In this document: positions 6,768 to 15,475 of the stretch, piece by piece
Layout of the letters: each line of letters opens with the position of its first letter
Numbering within the stretch: the first letter of the stretch is position 1
From: Lentisphaerota bacterium
GTDB lineage: Bacteria; Verrucomicrobiota; Kiritimatiellia; RFP12; UBA3636
Assembly: GCA_022837245.1 (NCBI GenBank)
Contig: JALHHX010000012.1
Location: 1 to 26,725, forward strand
DNA length: 26,725 nt
Direction: 5' to 3'
Notes under the pieces: model-generated
Told to the model about the DNA's origin: nothing
The model's input: only the letters and a program-made list of their open reading frames with translations
Database searches by the model: none
Position numbers and translations under genes: made by a program

Positions 6768-9470
6768 ATGAAAAAACTCGTCATAGTGGAATCACCCGCA
6801 AAGGCAAAGACAATCGGTAAAATCATTGGAAACGACTATGTGGTCAAGGCTTCCGTTGGGCATGTGCGCGACCTCCCCGACCACTCCCTTGGCATCAAGA
6901 TTTCTGAAAATGACACCCGTTTCGACCCCGTTTACGTTATCACGGACAACAAGAAAGGCGTCGTGTCCGACCTGAAGAACAGCGCGCGTGGCTGCGATGA
7001 AATCATACTAGCCTCCGACCCCGACCGCGAGGGAGAGGCTATTGCGTGGCACCTACGTGAGATACTCGACGACAGCAACGGTGAGGCTGGCGGGAAGAAG
7101 TTCCGCCGGGTGCTGTACAACGAGATCACACCCGCCGCCGTCCATCGCGCTTTCGAGAACCCGGGCGAAATCGACCAGCATCTGGTTGATGCGCAGCAGG
7201 CACGCCGCGTGCTCGACCGGCTCGTCGGCTTCAAGATCAGCGCCTCACTCTGGAAACAGGTTGGCAAGGGGCTGAGCGCCGGCCGTGTGCAGTCGGTCGG
7301 CCTGCGACTCGTTTGCGAACGTGAGGCAGAAATTCAGTCCTTCGACCCACAGCCATACTGGATATTCGGAGCGAAACTTGCAAAACGCGTGGATCCTAAA
7401 GCGCCGTTCGAAGTGCGGCTGCGTCAGATCAACGGAGAGAAGGCCGATGTCGGCGACGAAAAGCTCGCCGCGCAAGTGGAGGTCGCGCTGAAGTCAGGCA
7501 AATACACTGTTTCGGACGTTTCAACATCCAAGAAAACTCGCCGCCCCTACGCCCCGTTCATTACGAGCACCCTCCAGCAGGCGGCCTCGACCACCCTCGG
7601 TTACGCCCCTAGCGTGACGATGTCCCTGGCGCAGAGCCTCTACGAAGGCGTCGACATCGGAGGCGAAGGACAGGTCGGCCTCATAACATATATGAGAACG
7701 GACTCCTTCACGATTTCAAAGGATGCCTCAGACGCCGCCGGCAAGTTCATAGTGGATAAATATGGGAAGGAATACCACCAGGCGAAGCCGCGCGCATTCA
7801 AGAACAAAAGATCAGCACAGGGCGCGCACGAGGCTATACGCCCGACCGACCCCGCGCGCACGCCTGAAAGCCTCGCGCACAAACTCAAACCACAGGCGCT
7901 CAAACTCTACGACCTGATATGGCGCCGTTTCATGGCAAGCCAGATGTCGGACGCCGTCTCGGATGTCACAACCGCCAAAATCACAACAACTCCACCCCAC
8001 CCCGCCGACTCCTTCATCCGCGAGCTCACGCTTTCCGCTTCTTCGAGTGAACTAATTTTCCCGGGATTCATGAAAGTGTTCGGAGATGTTAGACAGACGT
8101 CCGAGGACGACTCCAAGGATGGTGACGACGACACGATCGAGTCTCTCCCGCCCCTTGAGCCGGGCGAAGAGCTCGACCGCGTCTCCGTTTCAGCCGAACG
8201 CAGGGAGACCAAACCCCCTTCGCGCTACAACGAGGCGTCGCTAGTCAAGGCGCTTGAGGCCAACGGAATCGGCCGCCCCTCCACCTACGCCGCAATCATC
8301 GCCACCCTGCTTGCGCGTAAATACGTGGTCAAAGAGAAGCGCAACCTCGTGCCAACAGAGCTTGGGCAGAGTGTAAACGCGTTTCTTGTGGAAAAGTACA
8401 ACGATCTTTTCAACGTCGAATTCACCGCCCAAATGGAGAACAAGCTCGACGAAGTGGAAGATCCCGACAAGCTTCTCGACTGGCAGGGGATGCTCGCGTC
8501 GTTCTACAAGCAGCTGAAGGGATGGCTTACGGACGCAAAGGCACCCGACGCAGACCCAGATATTGTGGTCGCCGTCCTGGAGAAATTCAAAGAGATAAAG
8601 GAATGGTCGCCGCCAACTAAGCGGGGTAAACGCGTCTTCAGTGACGAGGATTTCGTCAAGGACATCGAAGCCACGTTTCACGGGAAGCCAACGTCGAAAT
8701 CACCTTTCCGCAAGAGGAAGCCGAAGAAAGGCGAACCGGTTGTCGATGCGGACGGCGACACAGCCGCCCAGGAAGCCCTACCGCCTGATCCAGACGCCGC
8801 AACTACAGGCGCCATAACCGAGAACCAGCTCAACGCGCTCCTACGCATCTTGGCGCGTTACAGGACACAGATAGAAGGGTTCGAAGACTTCTTCAAGTCC
8901 ATTGGACAAGAGAAAACCCTCGAGGACGAAAACCTCCAGCCACCGCGCGAAAGCACCTTGGCCATTTTTGAGACGATGGACAAAGTCGGCCCGCCCGAAG
9001 GTTCCGAGAGTTTCTACACTTCATTGCGCGACCAGGTGAAACGCGGCAAACGTCTTTCACCCAAACAGCGCCATTACTTGGAACGCATGTTCCTGGAAAG
9101 CCACGAGCGTATTGAAGGCTTTTCGCCGGAGCTATGCAAAAAACTCGAGGTGGAATACGAACTGCCAACCCCGATTGACAACGGAAAAGCGGAGGAAATC
9201 CTAGCCGCCCTTGCTAATGTCAAGGATTGGAAAGCCCCGTCGAAAAAAGGCCGGCGAACTTTCGACGATGCGGACTTTTTCAGGTCGGTTACAACGCAGT
9301 TCTCCGTGAAGAAACGCCTCTCCGAGGCGCAGATGAAGGTTCTGGATCGCATGTTGACGAACTACAAGGAGCAAATTCCGGACTCCGAAGCAATCATCGC
9401 CAAATACGATATCAAGGCTCTCGAAAGGCGTCCTGGTAGAACAAGGAAAAACCCGAAAGTTGAAAGCTAA
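6768..9470 (+). CDS. topA: DNA topoisomerase I with unusual C-terminal repeats
   Basis: Type IA topoisomerase relaxing negative supercoils, 900 residues. The TOPRIM domain starts at KKLVIVESPAKAKTIG and has the DPDRE acidic triad (Asp84, Asp86, Glu88). The decatenation core carries the active-site tyrosine Tyr308 in GLITYMRTDS, and the core ends around 585. The C-terminus has no CxxC zinc ribbons, unlike the E. coli enzyme. Instead residues about 600-705, 729-790 and 810-885 are three related modules, each with an aromatic/KEW-like segment, a basic KRGKR-like segment, then a helix resembling LSxxQxxxLxRML and an IEGF-like end. The first module has a basic insert (about 640-680). The stop overlaps the prc start (TAATG). 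No clear ribosome-binding site precedes ATG 6768. Confidence 0.96.
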   Translation: MKKLVIVESPAKAKTIGKIIGNDYVVKASVGHVRDLPDHSLGIKISENDTRFDPVYVITDNKKGVVSDLKNSARGCDEIILASDPDREGEAIAWHLREILDDSNGEAGGKKFRRVLYNEITPAAVHRAFENPGEIDQHLVDAQQARRVLDRLVGFKISASLWKQVGKGLSAGRVQSVGLRLVCEREAEIQSFDPQPYWIFGAKLAKRVDPKAPFEVRLRQINGEKADVGDEKLAAQVEVALKSGKYTVSDVSTSKKTRRPYAPFITSTLQQAASTTLGYAPSVTMSLAQSLYEGVDIGGEGQVGLITYMRTDSFTISKDASDAAGKFIVDKYGKEYHQAKPRAFKNKRSAQGAHEAIRPTDPARTPESLAHKLKPQALKLYDLIWRRFMASQMSDAVSDVTTAKITTTPPHPADSFIRELTLSASSSELIFPGFMKVFGDVRQTSEDDSKDGDDDTIESLPPLEPGEELDRVSVSAERRETKPPSRYNEASLVKALEANGIGRPSTYAAIIATLLARKYVVKEKRNLVPTELGQSVNAFLVEKYNDLFNVEFTAQMENKLDEVEDPDKLLDWQGMLASFYKQLKGWLTDAKAPDADPDIVVAVLEKFKEIKEWSPPTKRGKRVFSDEDFVKDIEATFHGKPTSKSPFRKRKPKKGEPVVDADGDTAAQEALPPDPDAATTGAITENQLNALLRILARYRTQIEGFEDFFKSIGQEKTLEDENLQPPRESTLAIFETMDKVGPPEGSESFYTSLRDQVKRGKRLSPKQRHYLERMFLESHERIEGFSPELCKKLEVEYELPTPIDNGKAEEILAALANVKDWKAPSKKGRRTFDDADFFRSVTTQFSVKKRLSEAQMKVLDRMLTNYKEQIPDSEAIIAKYDIKALERRPGRTRKNPKVES
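8562..9458 (+). repeat. Three diverged protein repeats in the TopA C-terminus
   Basis: Copy 1 (about 8562-8883) contains KEWSPPTKRGKRVF and ITENQLNALLRILARY. Copy 2 (about 8952-9137) contains VKRGKRLSPKQRHYLERMF and HERIEGF. Copy 3 (about 9195-9425) contains KDWKAPSKKGRRTF and LSEAQMKVLDRML. The shared order is an acidic/aromatic strand-like segment, a basic cluster and a long helix. I aligned these by eye; the DNA itself is not repetitive, so the duplications are old. Confidence 0.6.
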
Positions 9471-12100
9471 TGAATAAAGGGAAAGAATTTCTAAAAAGTT
9501 TGACTCTGCCATCAGCCCTCGTCATTGCCGCCATGGCGGTCACGGTGCTGATGGAGCGGGCGGTAGTCGCCGAAGACCATCCCGCGCTGCACGCTGGCGG
9601 CAACGCACTGGTGCAATATCCGGCGCCAACAAAGCCCACGGGCTTCGTCTCTGAGTATGAGGACGCGGAAGAGTCCTCGCAAGCCAACTCCGCGATGCAG
9701 CGTGCGGAGGCCGTCTCAAGACTTCTCCCGGACGTCATGCCCGAAATCCACCTCATGCACAGGAATTTCGACGAAACGATGTCACCCTTCGCATGGACGA
9801 ACTACCTTGATTCTCTCGACTTCGAACGCGCATATTTCACGCAGGAGGACATCAACGAATTCAAGCAGTACGAAAACACTTTCCACGTGCTCATGCGCAG
9901 TGGAGACCTGTCTTTCGCACAGCTTGCGTTCGACCGCCTCCGCCAAAGAGTCAACGAGCGGATGGAGTTCGTCCGGGCCAATGTCACCAACGATTTCGAT
10001 TTCACTGCATCGGAAACATACACCTGGAAACGAAAGGACGTGCCGTGGCCCGCTGATAGCGCGGAGCAGGATGCACTGTGGACAAAGCGAGTCGCCAACT
10101 CAATTCTTGCATACCGTGTGAACAGCCAGATCGCCTCCGAAAACAATTCCGAGCGTCTAGCCGATATCCGTCTCGATATTGCGCGCGAAATGAAGGCCTT
10201 CAACACGAACGAAGTTTCCACCTCCTCACTTGCGGTTCCCGATGCGGAACTCGCCAATGAACTCGGCCTGTTAGACGCCGCACTCGCCGGACTAGATCAC
10301 TTGCCCACAAACGCTGCCGAACGCGTAGAATTCCAGCTCATGCTCGAACGGGCACCCGGCGACAAAGCGCAAAGCTCGACCAATGGGACATCCTCGGCAA
10401 TCGGGCAGACTCAGACCACGACAAACAAGATCTCTTCTTTGATTGAGCAGTACTTTTTCGTTGCGGGCGGCATTACAACTCCTGAACAGGCTGCCGCGAA
10501 CGCAGCCAAGGAAACCCTCGAAAACTACATCAGCTTCGAGAACATCCTGAAGGACAGCGACGAGGAGTTCTACCTGAGCCGTTACTTCAACGCCATGACG
10601 ACGGCGTACGACCCCCACTCAAACTACCTTTCCCCAGTTTCGATGGAGGATTTCGGCATCGACATGCAGCTCTCACTGCAGGGAATCGGCGCACAGCTAC
10701 AGACTGAGGACGGCGCCGCAAAGGTAGCGGAGATCATCCCCGGAAGTCCCGCGGAACGCGACACCTCCGAAAACAGGCTCGTGCCCGGCGACAAGATCAT
10801 AGGCGTTGCGCAGGGCGACGAGGAGTTCGTCGACATACGCCATTGGCCCCTCTACAAGGCGGTCCGCCTCATCCGTGGTCCCAAAGGCAGCACGGTGCGC
10901 CTTCAGGTCATACCCGCAAATGCGCCCACGGGTCTCAAAATCGTCACCCTTGTGCGCGACGAAATCAAGCTTGAAGAACAGGCGGCATCGTCGCGGCTCG
11001 AAATCGTGACAGACGAAAACGGCACCGAACACAAGCTCGGCTACATCAAGCTCCCCACCTTCTACTCGAGCATGAACCTTGGCAACTCGCCCGACGTAAC
11101 GCCCCGAAGCGCCACCATAGACGTTGCGCGCCTGATTGCTGAATTCAACTCGAAGGACGTGGAAGGCATCATCCTCGATCTTCGCAACAACGGCGGCGGC
11201 TCACTTCCCGAAGCCGTATATCTCACAGGACTCTTCATCCGCACGGGACCAGTGGTGCTGGTCAAGGAATCGCGCCGCACAATTCCATTGCCTGACAACG
11301 ACCCTGCCATTGCGTTCAGCAAGCCGCTTGTAGTGATGGTCAACCGCCTAAGCGCATCCGCCTCCGAAATCGTCGCCGGCGCGTTGCAAGACTATGGCCG
11401 CGCCGTCATAGTGGGCGACACGCGCACGCACGGCAAAGGCACGGTGCAAACCCTCGTGCCGCTAGCCGAAGGTAAGCTCGGTTCCCTCAAGAGCACAACC
11501 GCCTCGTTTTACCGCGTCAATGGGAGCTCCACACAGATCCGCGGTGTCGAGTCCGATATAGTCCTGCCCTCCGTTTTCGATTATTTCAGCGACCTTGGCG
11601 AGGACAAACTCAACAACCCGATTCCATGGACGCGCACGGGCCCCTCGCAGTACCGCACCGTAGATTCCCTCTACCCTATAATCGGCACTCTCCGCGAACG
11701 CAGCGAGAAGCGCCGCGCAGGCAATGAGAAGTGGCGCAACCACACGGAGGTGCTCGAACGCTACGGCGCATTCTCCACCAACACAGTTGTCTCCCTCAAC
11801 TACGACGACCGTCTGAAGAAGGCGCGGGAAGACGCGGCGCTCAGCCGCAAAATCGCCGAAGACACAGCCATGGGGGAAGCCCCGGGGCTTGATGCGCTGG
11901 GCGAAGGCGCTCCGGACGCCGTTCCAGATCGCAAACCGCCGTCCACTAAGGAGGAGCGTGAAATGGAAGCCCGCAAGCGCGACATCGTCCTAGACGAGTC
12001 CCTCAACATCCTCATGGATCTCATAATCCTGCATGGCTCGCCACGCAATCTCCATGAAAACAAGTCGCCGTACGATTTCCTGGATACGTTCTTCAGATAG
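9470..12100 (+). CDS. prc: Tail-specific periplasmic protease Prc (S41 family)
   Basis: C-terminal-processing serine protease of 876 residues, acting in the periplasm. A signal/anchor segment lies at about 10-34. The N-terminal Tsp domain (about 60-230) includes the LDFERAYFTQEDI motif. After an insert of low complexity (about 230-350), a PDZ domain spans about 390-490 (QGIGAQL, PGSPAE, GDKIIGV). The S41 catalytic domain has GYIKLPTFY, LDLRNNGGGS, the nucleophile in SASASE (about Ser630) and the general-base Lys656 in HGKGTVQ. A C-terminal domain follows (about 720-860). It is longer than E. coli Prc (about 680). It overlaps topA by one base and abuts xer with no gap. The start lacks a Shine-Dalgarno sequence, consistent with reinitiation from topA. 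Confidence 0.93.
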   Translation: MNKGKEFLKSLTLPSALVIAAMAVTVLMERAVVAEDHPALHAGGNALVQYPAPTKPTGFVSEYEDAEESSQANSAMQRAEAVSRLLPDVMPEIHLMHRNFDETMSPFAWTNYLDSLDFERAYFTQEDINEFKQYENTFHVLMRSGDLSFAQLAFDRLRQRVNERMEFVRANVTNDFDFTASETYTWKRKDVPWPADSAEQDALWTKRVANSILAYRVNSQIASENNSERLADIRLDIAREMKAFNTNEVSTSSLAVPDAELANELGLLDAALAGLDHLPTNAAERVEFQLMLERAPGDKAQSSTNGTSSAIGQTQTTTNKISSLIEQYFFVAGGITTPEQAAANAAKETLENYISFENILKDSDEEFYLSRYFNAMTTAYDPHSNYLSPVSMEDFGIDMQLSLQGIGAQLQTEDGAAKVAEIIPGSPAERDTSENRLVPGDKIIGVAQGDEEFVDIRHWPLYKAVRLIRGPKGSTVRLQVIPANAPTGLKIVTLVRDEIKLEEQAASSRLEIVTDENGTEHKLGYIKLPTFYSSMNLGNSPDVTPRSATIDVARLIAEFNSKDVEGIILDLRNNGGGSLPEAVYLTGLFIRTGPVVLVKESRRTIPLPDNDPAIAFSKPLVVMVNRLSASASEIVAGALQDYGRAVIVGDTRTHGKGTVQTLVPLAEGKLGSLKSTTASFYRVNGSSTQIRGVESDIVLPSVFDYFSDLGEDKLNNPIPWTRTGPSQYRTVDSLYPIIGTLRERSEKRRAGNEKWRNHTEVLERYGAFSTNTVVSLNYDDRLKKAREDAALSRKIAEDTAMGEAPGLDALGEGAPDAVPDRKPPSTKEEREMEARKRDIVLDESLNILMDLIILHGSPRNLHENKSPYDFLDTFFR

Positions 12101-13081
12101 ATGCAGCCGCAGCGCACAACCGCCGGAATGATCGCTGGGGATCCGCTCGCTCTTGATTTCATCCGGCATCTCCAAACGGAGCGCAACGACTCGCAGCACA
12201 CAATCGCCGCCTACTCGCGCGACGTGGGCCAGTTCGCCGCATTTGCATTCGGAGAGAATGCGTTGCCACCCTTCGACTGGACTTCGATTTCACGCGATGC
12301 CGCGCGTGCGTTCCTTGTCGCTCTTTCCCAAAGCGAAGCCGAGCCTGGAACCATACGACGCAAACTTTCCGCACTTCGGACTTTCTACAAATTCATGGTG
12401 CGGGAAAACCATCTCGAAAACAACCCATTTGCCGGACTGCGCGGGCCGAAGATGAAACGCGGTCTCCCGGACGTCCTGTCGGAGCAGGAGGTAGCACAGC
12501 TGCTTGATGCCAACACGCCGCCTGAATACGACTCCGTAGCTGAAAGCACCGAGCTCCCCAAGCGCTACGTAGCTTTGCGTGATTCTGCCCTGCTCGAGCT
12601 GCTCTACAGCACCGGTGCCCGCGTAGGGGAAGCTGCAGCCCTGCGCGTCGGAGACGTCGATTTCTCCGGGGGATTCGCGAAGGTTTTTGGCAAAGGGCGC
12701 AAAGAGCGCCTGTGCCCTATCGGACGACCAGCGAGGAAGGCAATCGACCGCATGCTGGAAATGTCGTCCCGCGTTTTCGGCGAAAAAGAGACACTCTCCC
12801 AAGACTCCCCGCTATTCCGAAACGCGCGCGGCGGACGCCTCACCACCCGTTCCATGGAACGGCTCATGAAACGCCGCATGGCAAAGGCGGGCATACCCGG
12901 TGACTTCACCCCCCACGCTCTGCGCCACTCTTTTGCCACACACATGCTCGACGCAGGCGCCGACCTCCGCGCGGTCCAGGAGCTCCTCGGCCATGCCAGC
13001 CTGTCGACCACGCAGATATACACACACATATCCGTGGAACACCTGCGGCGCGTCTACCACACCTCGCATCCCCGCGCCTGA
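12101..13081 (+). CDS. xerD: Tyrosine recombinase XerC/XerD
   Basis: Site-specific recombinase resolving chromosome dimers at dif. The 326 residues show an N-terminal SAM-like core-binding domain (about 12-110) and a catalytic domain with every expected residue: Arg174 (TGARVGEA), Lys198 (GKGRKER), His272 and Arg275 (HALRHSFATH), His298 (LLGHASLSTTQIYTH) and the nucleophile Tyr307. It is slightly longer than the usual 295-300 because of an extra segment at about 138-158 between beta/alpha elements. XerC versus XerD cannot be settled by eye, so the symbol is provisional. The ATG directly follows the prc stop and has no ribosome-binding site; ATG 12128 (residue 10) is an alternative start. Its genomic neighbours and full conservation argue for the housekeeping Xer rather than an integrase of a mobile element. 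Confidence 0.93.
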   Translation: MQPQRTTAGMIAGDPLALDFIRHLQTERNDSQHTIAAYSRDVGQFAAFAFGENALPPFDWTSISRDAARAFLVALSQSEAEPGTIRRKLSALRTFYKFMVRENHLENNPFAGLRGPKMKRGLPDVLSEQEVAQLLDANTPPEYDSVAESTELPKRYVALRDSALLELLYSTGARVGEAAALRVGDVDFSGGFAKVFGKGRKERLCPIGRPARKAIDRMLEMSSRVFGEKETLSQDSPLFRNARGGRLTTRSMERLMKRRMAKAGIPGDFTPHALRHSFATHMLDAGADLRAVQELLGHASLSTTQIYTHISVEHLRRVYHTSHPRA

Positions 13082-13114
13082 ACTCCAAATTAAAACACCC
13101 GGAGCAAAAACGAA

Positions 13115-14245
13115 ATGACACGACGCGAAAGACTTATGGCAACGCTGGCAGGCAAAGCCGTGGACCGCCCTGCCGTCTCGTTCTACGAATTAAATGGCAT
13201 CGACGAAGACCCGGCCAACACGGACCCCTTCAATATCTTCTCACATCCGTCATGGCTGCCGCTGATCGAACTCACACGCGAGAAAAGCGACATAATTGCG
13301 CAAAGGGGCGTCAGTTGCGAAACAACAGACGGAGAAGCCATCAATGAAGCCACAAAAACCACCACGGAAATACGCGGCGGCAGCAGGTTCACGCGCCGCG
13401 AAATTACCGTTGGCGGCCGTGTCCTAACCTCAAGGACAAGGCGCGACCCCGGTGTCAACACCACATGGACTGAAGAGCATTTACTCAAAGATGCCGACGA
13501 CATTCGGGCCTTTCTCCAGATTCCACAGCCGATGCCCACCGGTGTTGTGCACACTAAACCGTTCACGGACACGGAAGAAAGACTAGGCGATGCCGGGATC
13601 GTGATGATCGACACTGCCGACCCCCTTTGCCTCGCTGCAGGACTCTTCAGCATGGCCGACTACACGGTATTTGCCATGACCGAACCCAATCTCTTCCATC
13701 AGCTTATAGAACACTTCGCGGAACGGCTCATGGTCAGAACAATGGCTGTCTCGCGCGCGCTGCCAGGGCGTCTCTGGCGCATCTACGGGCCCGAATACGC
13801 CGCGCCGCCATTCCTCCCCCCAGAGCTTTTCCGGGAATACGTCTGCAGGTACGACAAACCCATGGTTGAGGCAATACAAACTAACGGAGGATACGCCCGG
13901 ATACATTCGCACGGCAACCTGCGAGCCGTGCTTGACGACATTTCATCTATGGGCGCAGACGGGCTCGACCCTGTTGAACCCCCGCCACAAGGCGATGTGG
14001 AACTCAAATACGTCCGCGAAAACTACGGCGCCGGCATGGTGCTTTTCGGGAATCTTGAAGTTTCAGACATTGAAAACATGCCCACACCGCAATTCGCCGA
14101 AAAAGTCAAGCGCGCCCTGGACGAAGGCACTTCCGGCAACGGCCGTGGCTTCGTCCTAATGCCCTCCGCCTGCCCGTACGGCCGAGTCCTCTCCCCTCTC
14201 ACCATGCGCAACTACGAAAAAATAATCGAACTTGCGCACGGATAA
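13115..14245 (+). CDS. Uroporphyrinogen decarboxylase-family protein (methyltransferase type)
   Basis: UroD-fold protein of 376 residues. It lacks the N-terminal porphyrin-binding MRQAGR motif of true HemE, so it more likely belongs to the MtaA/CmuA-like branch that moves methyl groups from corrinoid proteins or similar carriers. A (beta/alpha)8 barrel pattern is visible, with RIYGPEYAAPP (222-232), ARIHSHGNLRAVL (261-273), GADGLDPVEPP and LFGNLE. Candidate zinc ligands are His264, His266 and Cys353 (PSACPYG); the usual first pair in this branch is HxC, so HxH is a change. It follows xer by 33 bases and probably sits at the end of that transcription unit. No corrinoid protein or methyltransferase partner is adjacent, so the substrate is unknown. 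Confidence 0.8.
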   Translation: MTRRERLMATLAGKAVDRPAVSFYELNGIDEDPANTDPFNIFSHPSWLPLIELTREKSDIIAQRGVSCETTDGEAINEATKTTTEIRGGSRFTRREITVGGRVLTSRTRRDPGVNTTWTEEHLLKDADDIRAFLQIPQPMPTGVVHTKPFTDTEERLGDAGIVMIDTADPLCLAAGLFSMADYTVFAMTEPNLFHQLIEHFAERLMVRTMAVSRALPGRLWRIYGPEYAAPPFLPPELFREYVCRYDKPMVEAIQTNGGYARIHSHGNLRAVLDDISSMGADGLDPVEPPPQGDVELKYVRENYGAGMVLFGNLEVSDIENMPTPQFAEKVKRALDEGTSGNGRGFVLMPSACPYGRVLSPLTMRNYEKIIELAHG

Positions 14246-14273
14246 AGACCACATTTTTTTGAAATTGCGGTTA

Positions 14274-14300
14274 TTGACACCGACTAAGTTTTATGATAAT
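14274..14300 (+). promoter_or_regulatory. Promoter for the zinc-ribbon/rnpB unit
   Basis: A perfect TTGACA (14274-14279) is followed by TATGATAAT (14292-14300), giving GATAAT with a 15-base spacer or TAATCT (14297-14302) with 17. A start site near 14308 would give a leader of about 32 bases ending in AGGGG and the GTG codon at 14340. Confidence 0.5.
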
Positions 14301-14339
14301 CTTAGAGTTTGTTCATTTTTAAAGCGAAAGAGGGGAAGA

Positions 14340-15068
14340 GTGAGTGTCATAGACGATTTAGCGGCGTTGCAGGATCATGACGGAATTATCAGAGAACTGG
14401 AGCAGCAGGTAAACGACATCCCGATCAGGAGAAATCAAGAGCTGGAGAAGATCAAGGTCGAGCAAGAAGACTACGAAAGGGCGAAGGAAGTCGTCCAGAC
14501 TTTGAGAACGGAGGTGACCAGGGGCGAGCTGTACAGCGCAGAATTGAAAGAGACCATTCAGAAGTTCAGGATCCAGACACCCTCCCTTAAGACGCAGGCA
14601 GCGCTTGACGCGATGATGTCGCAAATTTCCAAGGCGGAGGGGGACTTGAAGGCGGCGGAGAATTCAGTGATCGAAACGCACCTGAAGATAGAACCGGCGG
14701 AGAAGTATGCTGAGGAATGCAGGCTGCGCTACGAGGAGGCCAAGGCTGAGGTGGACGAATACATAGCGGATTTGGACGCACGTTTCGCCGAGGTCAAAGC
14801 TAAGCTGGACAAGGCGAATAAGGAGCGTCTTGAAAAAATACGCCCGCTAAATGTTCCTGCCACGAAGAAGTTCCTCATGTACTACGAAAGGCTCCGCAAG
14901 AACCGCTGGCCGGTGGTGATAAAACTCGTGGACAACGTCTGCATGGGTTGCCACATGGAGCTGCCGCCGGCGAAGCAGCAGGATGCGCGCAAAAACACAG
15001 CCTTGGCGAACGATCCTGGGAAAATGGCTATAGTGGCGTGCGACTTCTGCGGAAGAATAGTTTACTAA
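14340..15068 (+). CDS. C4-type zinc-ribbon coiled-coil protein (CT398/CdsZ-like, DUF164)
   Basis: Cytoplasmic adaptor-like protein of 242 residues. Residues 5-170 are a nearly continuous coiled coil rich in Glu, Lys and Leu. The C-terminus is a zinc ribbon with CMGC (Cys201, Cys204) and CDFC (Cys234, Cys237), ending GRIVY. The chlamydial homologue CT398 is known to contact RpoN and type III secretion parts, but the general role of the family is unclear. Start: GTG 14340 with AGGGG 4 bases upstream. An open frame extends back to an ATG at 14232, but that part overlaps the UroD-like gene and the TTGACA promoter, so it is rejected. It ends 16 bases before rnpB. I recall zinc-ribbon genes of this family beside rnpB in actinobacteria too. 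Confidence 0.85.
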   Translation: MSVIDDLAALQDHDGIIRELEQQVNDIPIRRNQELEKIKVEQEDYERAKEVVQTLRTEVTRGELYSAELKETIQKFRIQTPSLKTQAALDAMMSQISKAEGDLKAAENSVIETHLKIEPAEKYAEECRLRYEEAKAEVDEYIADLDARFAEVKAKLDKANKERLEKIRPLNVPATKKFLMYYERLRKNRWPVVIKLVDNVCMGCHMELPPAKQQDARKNTALANDPGKMAIVACDFCGRIVY

Positions 15069-15084
15069 CACAACGTTTTTTTAC

Positions 15085-15475
15085 GTGTCGGGCCGGTGGA
15101 GGAAGGGTCGCTGCGGCACGGGGAAACCCGATGTCGTGGAGGAAAGTCCGGACTCCGCAGGGCAAGGCGTCCTGGTGTAATGCCGGGAGGGGCGCGGGCA
15201 ACCCGCGCCGATGGAAAGTACCACAGAAAACAAACCGCCGGCACGCCGGCAAGGGTGAAATGGCGGTGCAAGAGACCACCGTGCGGGGCGGCAACGCCAC
15301 GCAGCAAGGTAAACCCCGTCTGGAGCAAGATCAAATAGGGAACGCAAGTGCGGCCCGCATGCGTCCGCGCCGCAAGGCATGGACTTCGTTCCGGGTTGAT
15401 CGCTTAGATGAATGATCCAAACCCGTCCAAAGGGCGGCGCACAGAATCCGGCTTATGAATTCATCGGTCCGACAC
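15085..15475 (+). ncRNA. rnpB: RNase P RNA, bacterial type A
   Basis: Catalytic RNA of RNase P, which trims the 5' ends of tRNA precursors. All universal blocks are present in order: GGAGGAAAGTCCG (15138-15150), CCACAGAAA (15221-15229), AAGAGACCACCG, the GGAGCAAGATCAAATAG block (about 15322-15338), GGTTGATCGCTTAGATGAATG (about 15394-15414) and CACAGAATCCGGCTTAT (15440-15455). The ends are set by an 11-base helix P1 between GTGTCGGGCCG (15085-15095) and CGGTCCGACAC (15465-15475). Eight extra bases with a palindromic core (ATGAATTCAT) lie between CUUAU and P1, where E. coli has almost none. No terminator follows, and the next ATG is inside the RNA. The promoter may be that of the upstream gene or one inside its 3' end. 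Confidence 0.95.

Noticed and set aside
12101..13081. Xer gene as a sign of an integrated mobile element
   Set aside because: No excisionase, repeats, attachment-like duplication or phage genes are nearby, and housekeeping genes flank it on both sides.
14232..14339. Extension of the zinc-ribbon gene back to ATG 14232
   Set aside because: It overlaps the UroD-like gene and would place a perfect TTGACA promoter inside the coding region; the GTG at 14340 has its own AGGGG.
15069..15084. T-tract between the zinc-ribbon stop and rnpB as a terminator
   Set aside because: The seven T lie between ACGT and ACGT with no GC stem before them; rnpB starts at once, so a shared transcript or internal promoter is more likely.
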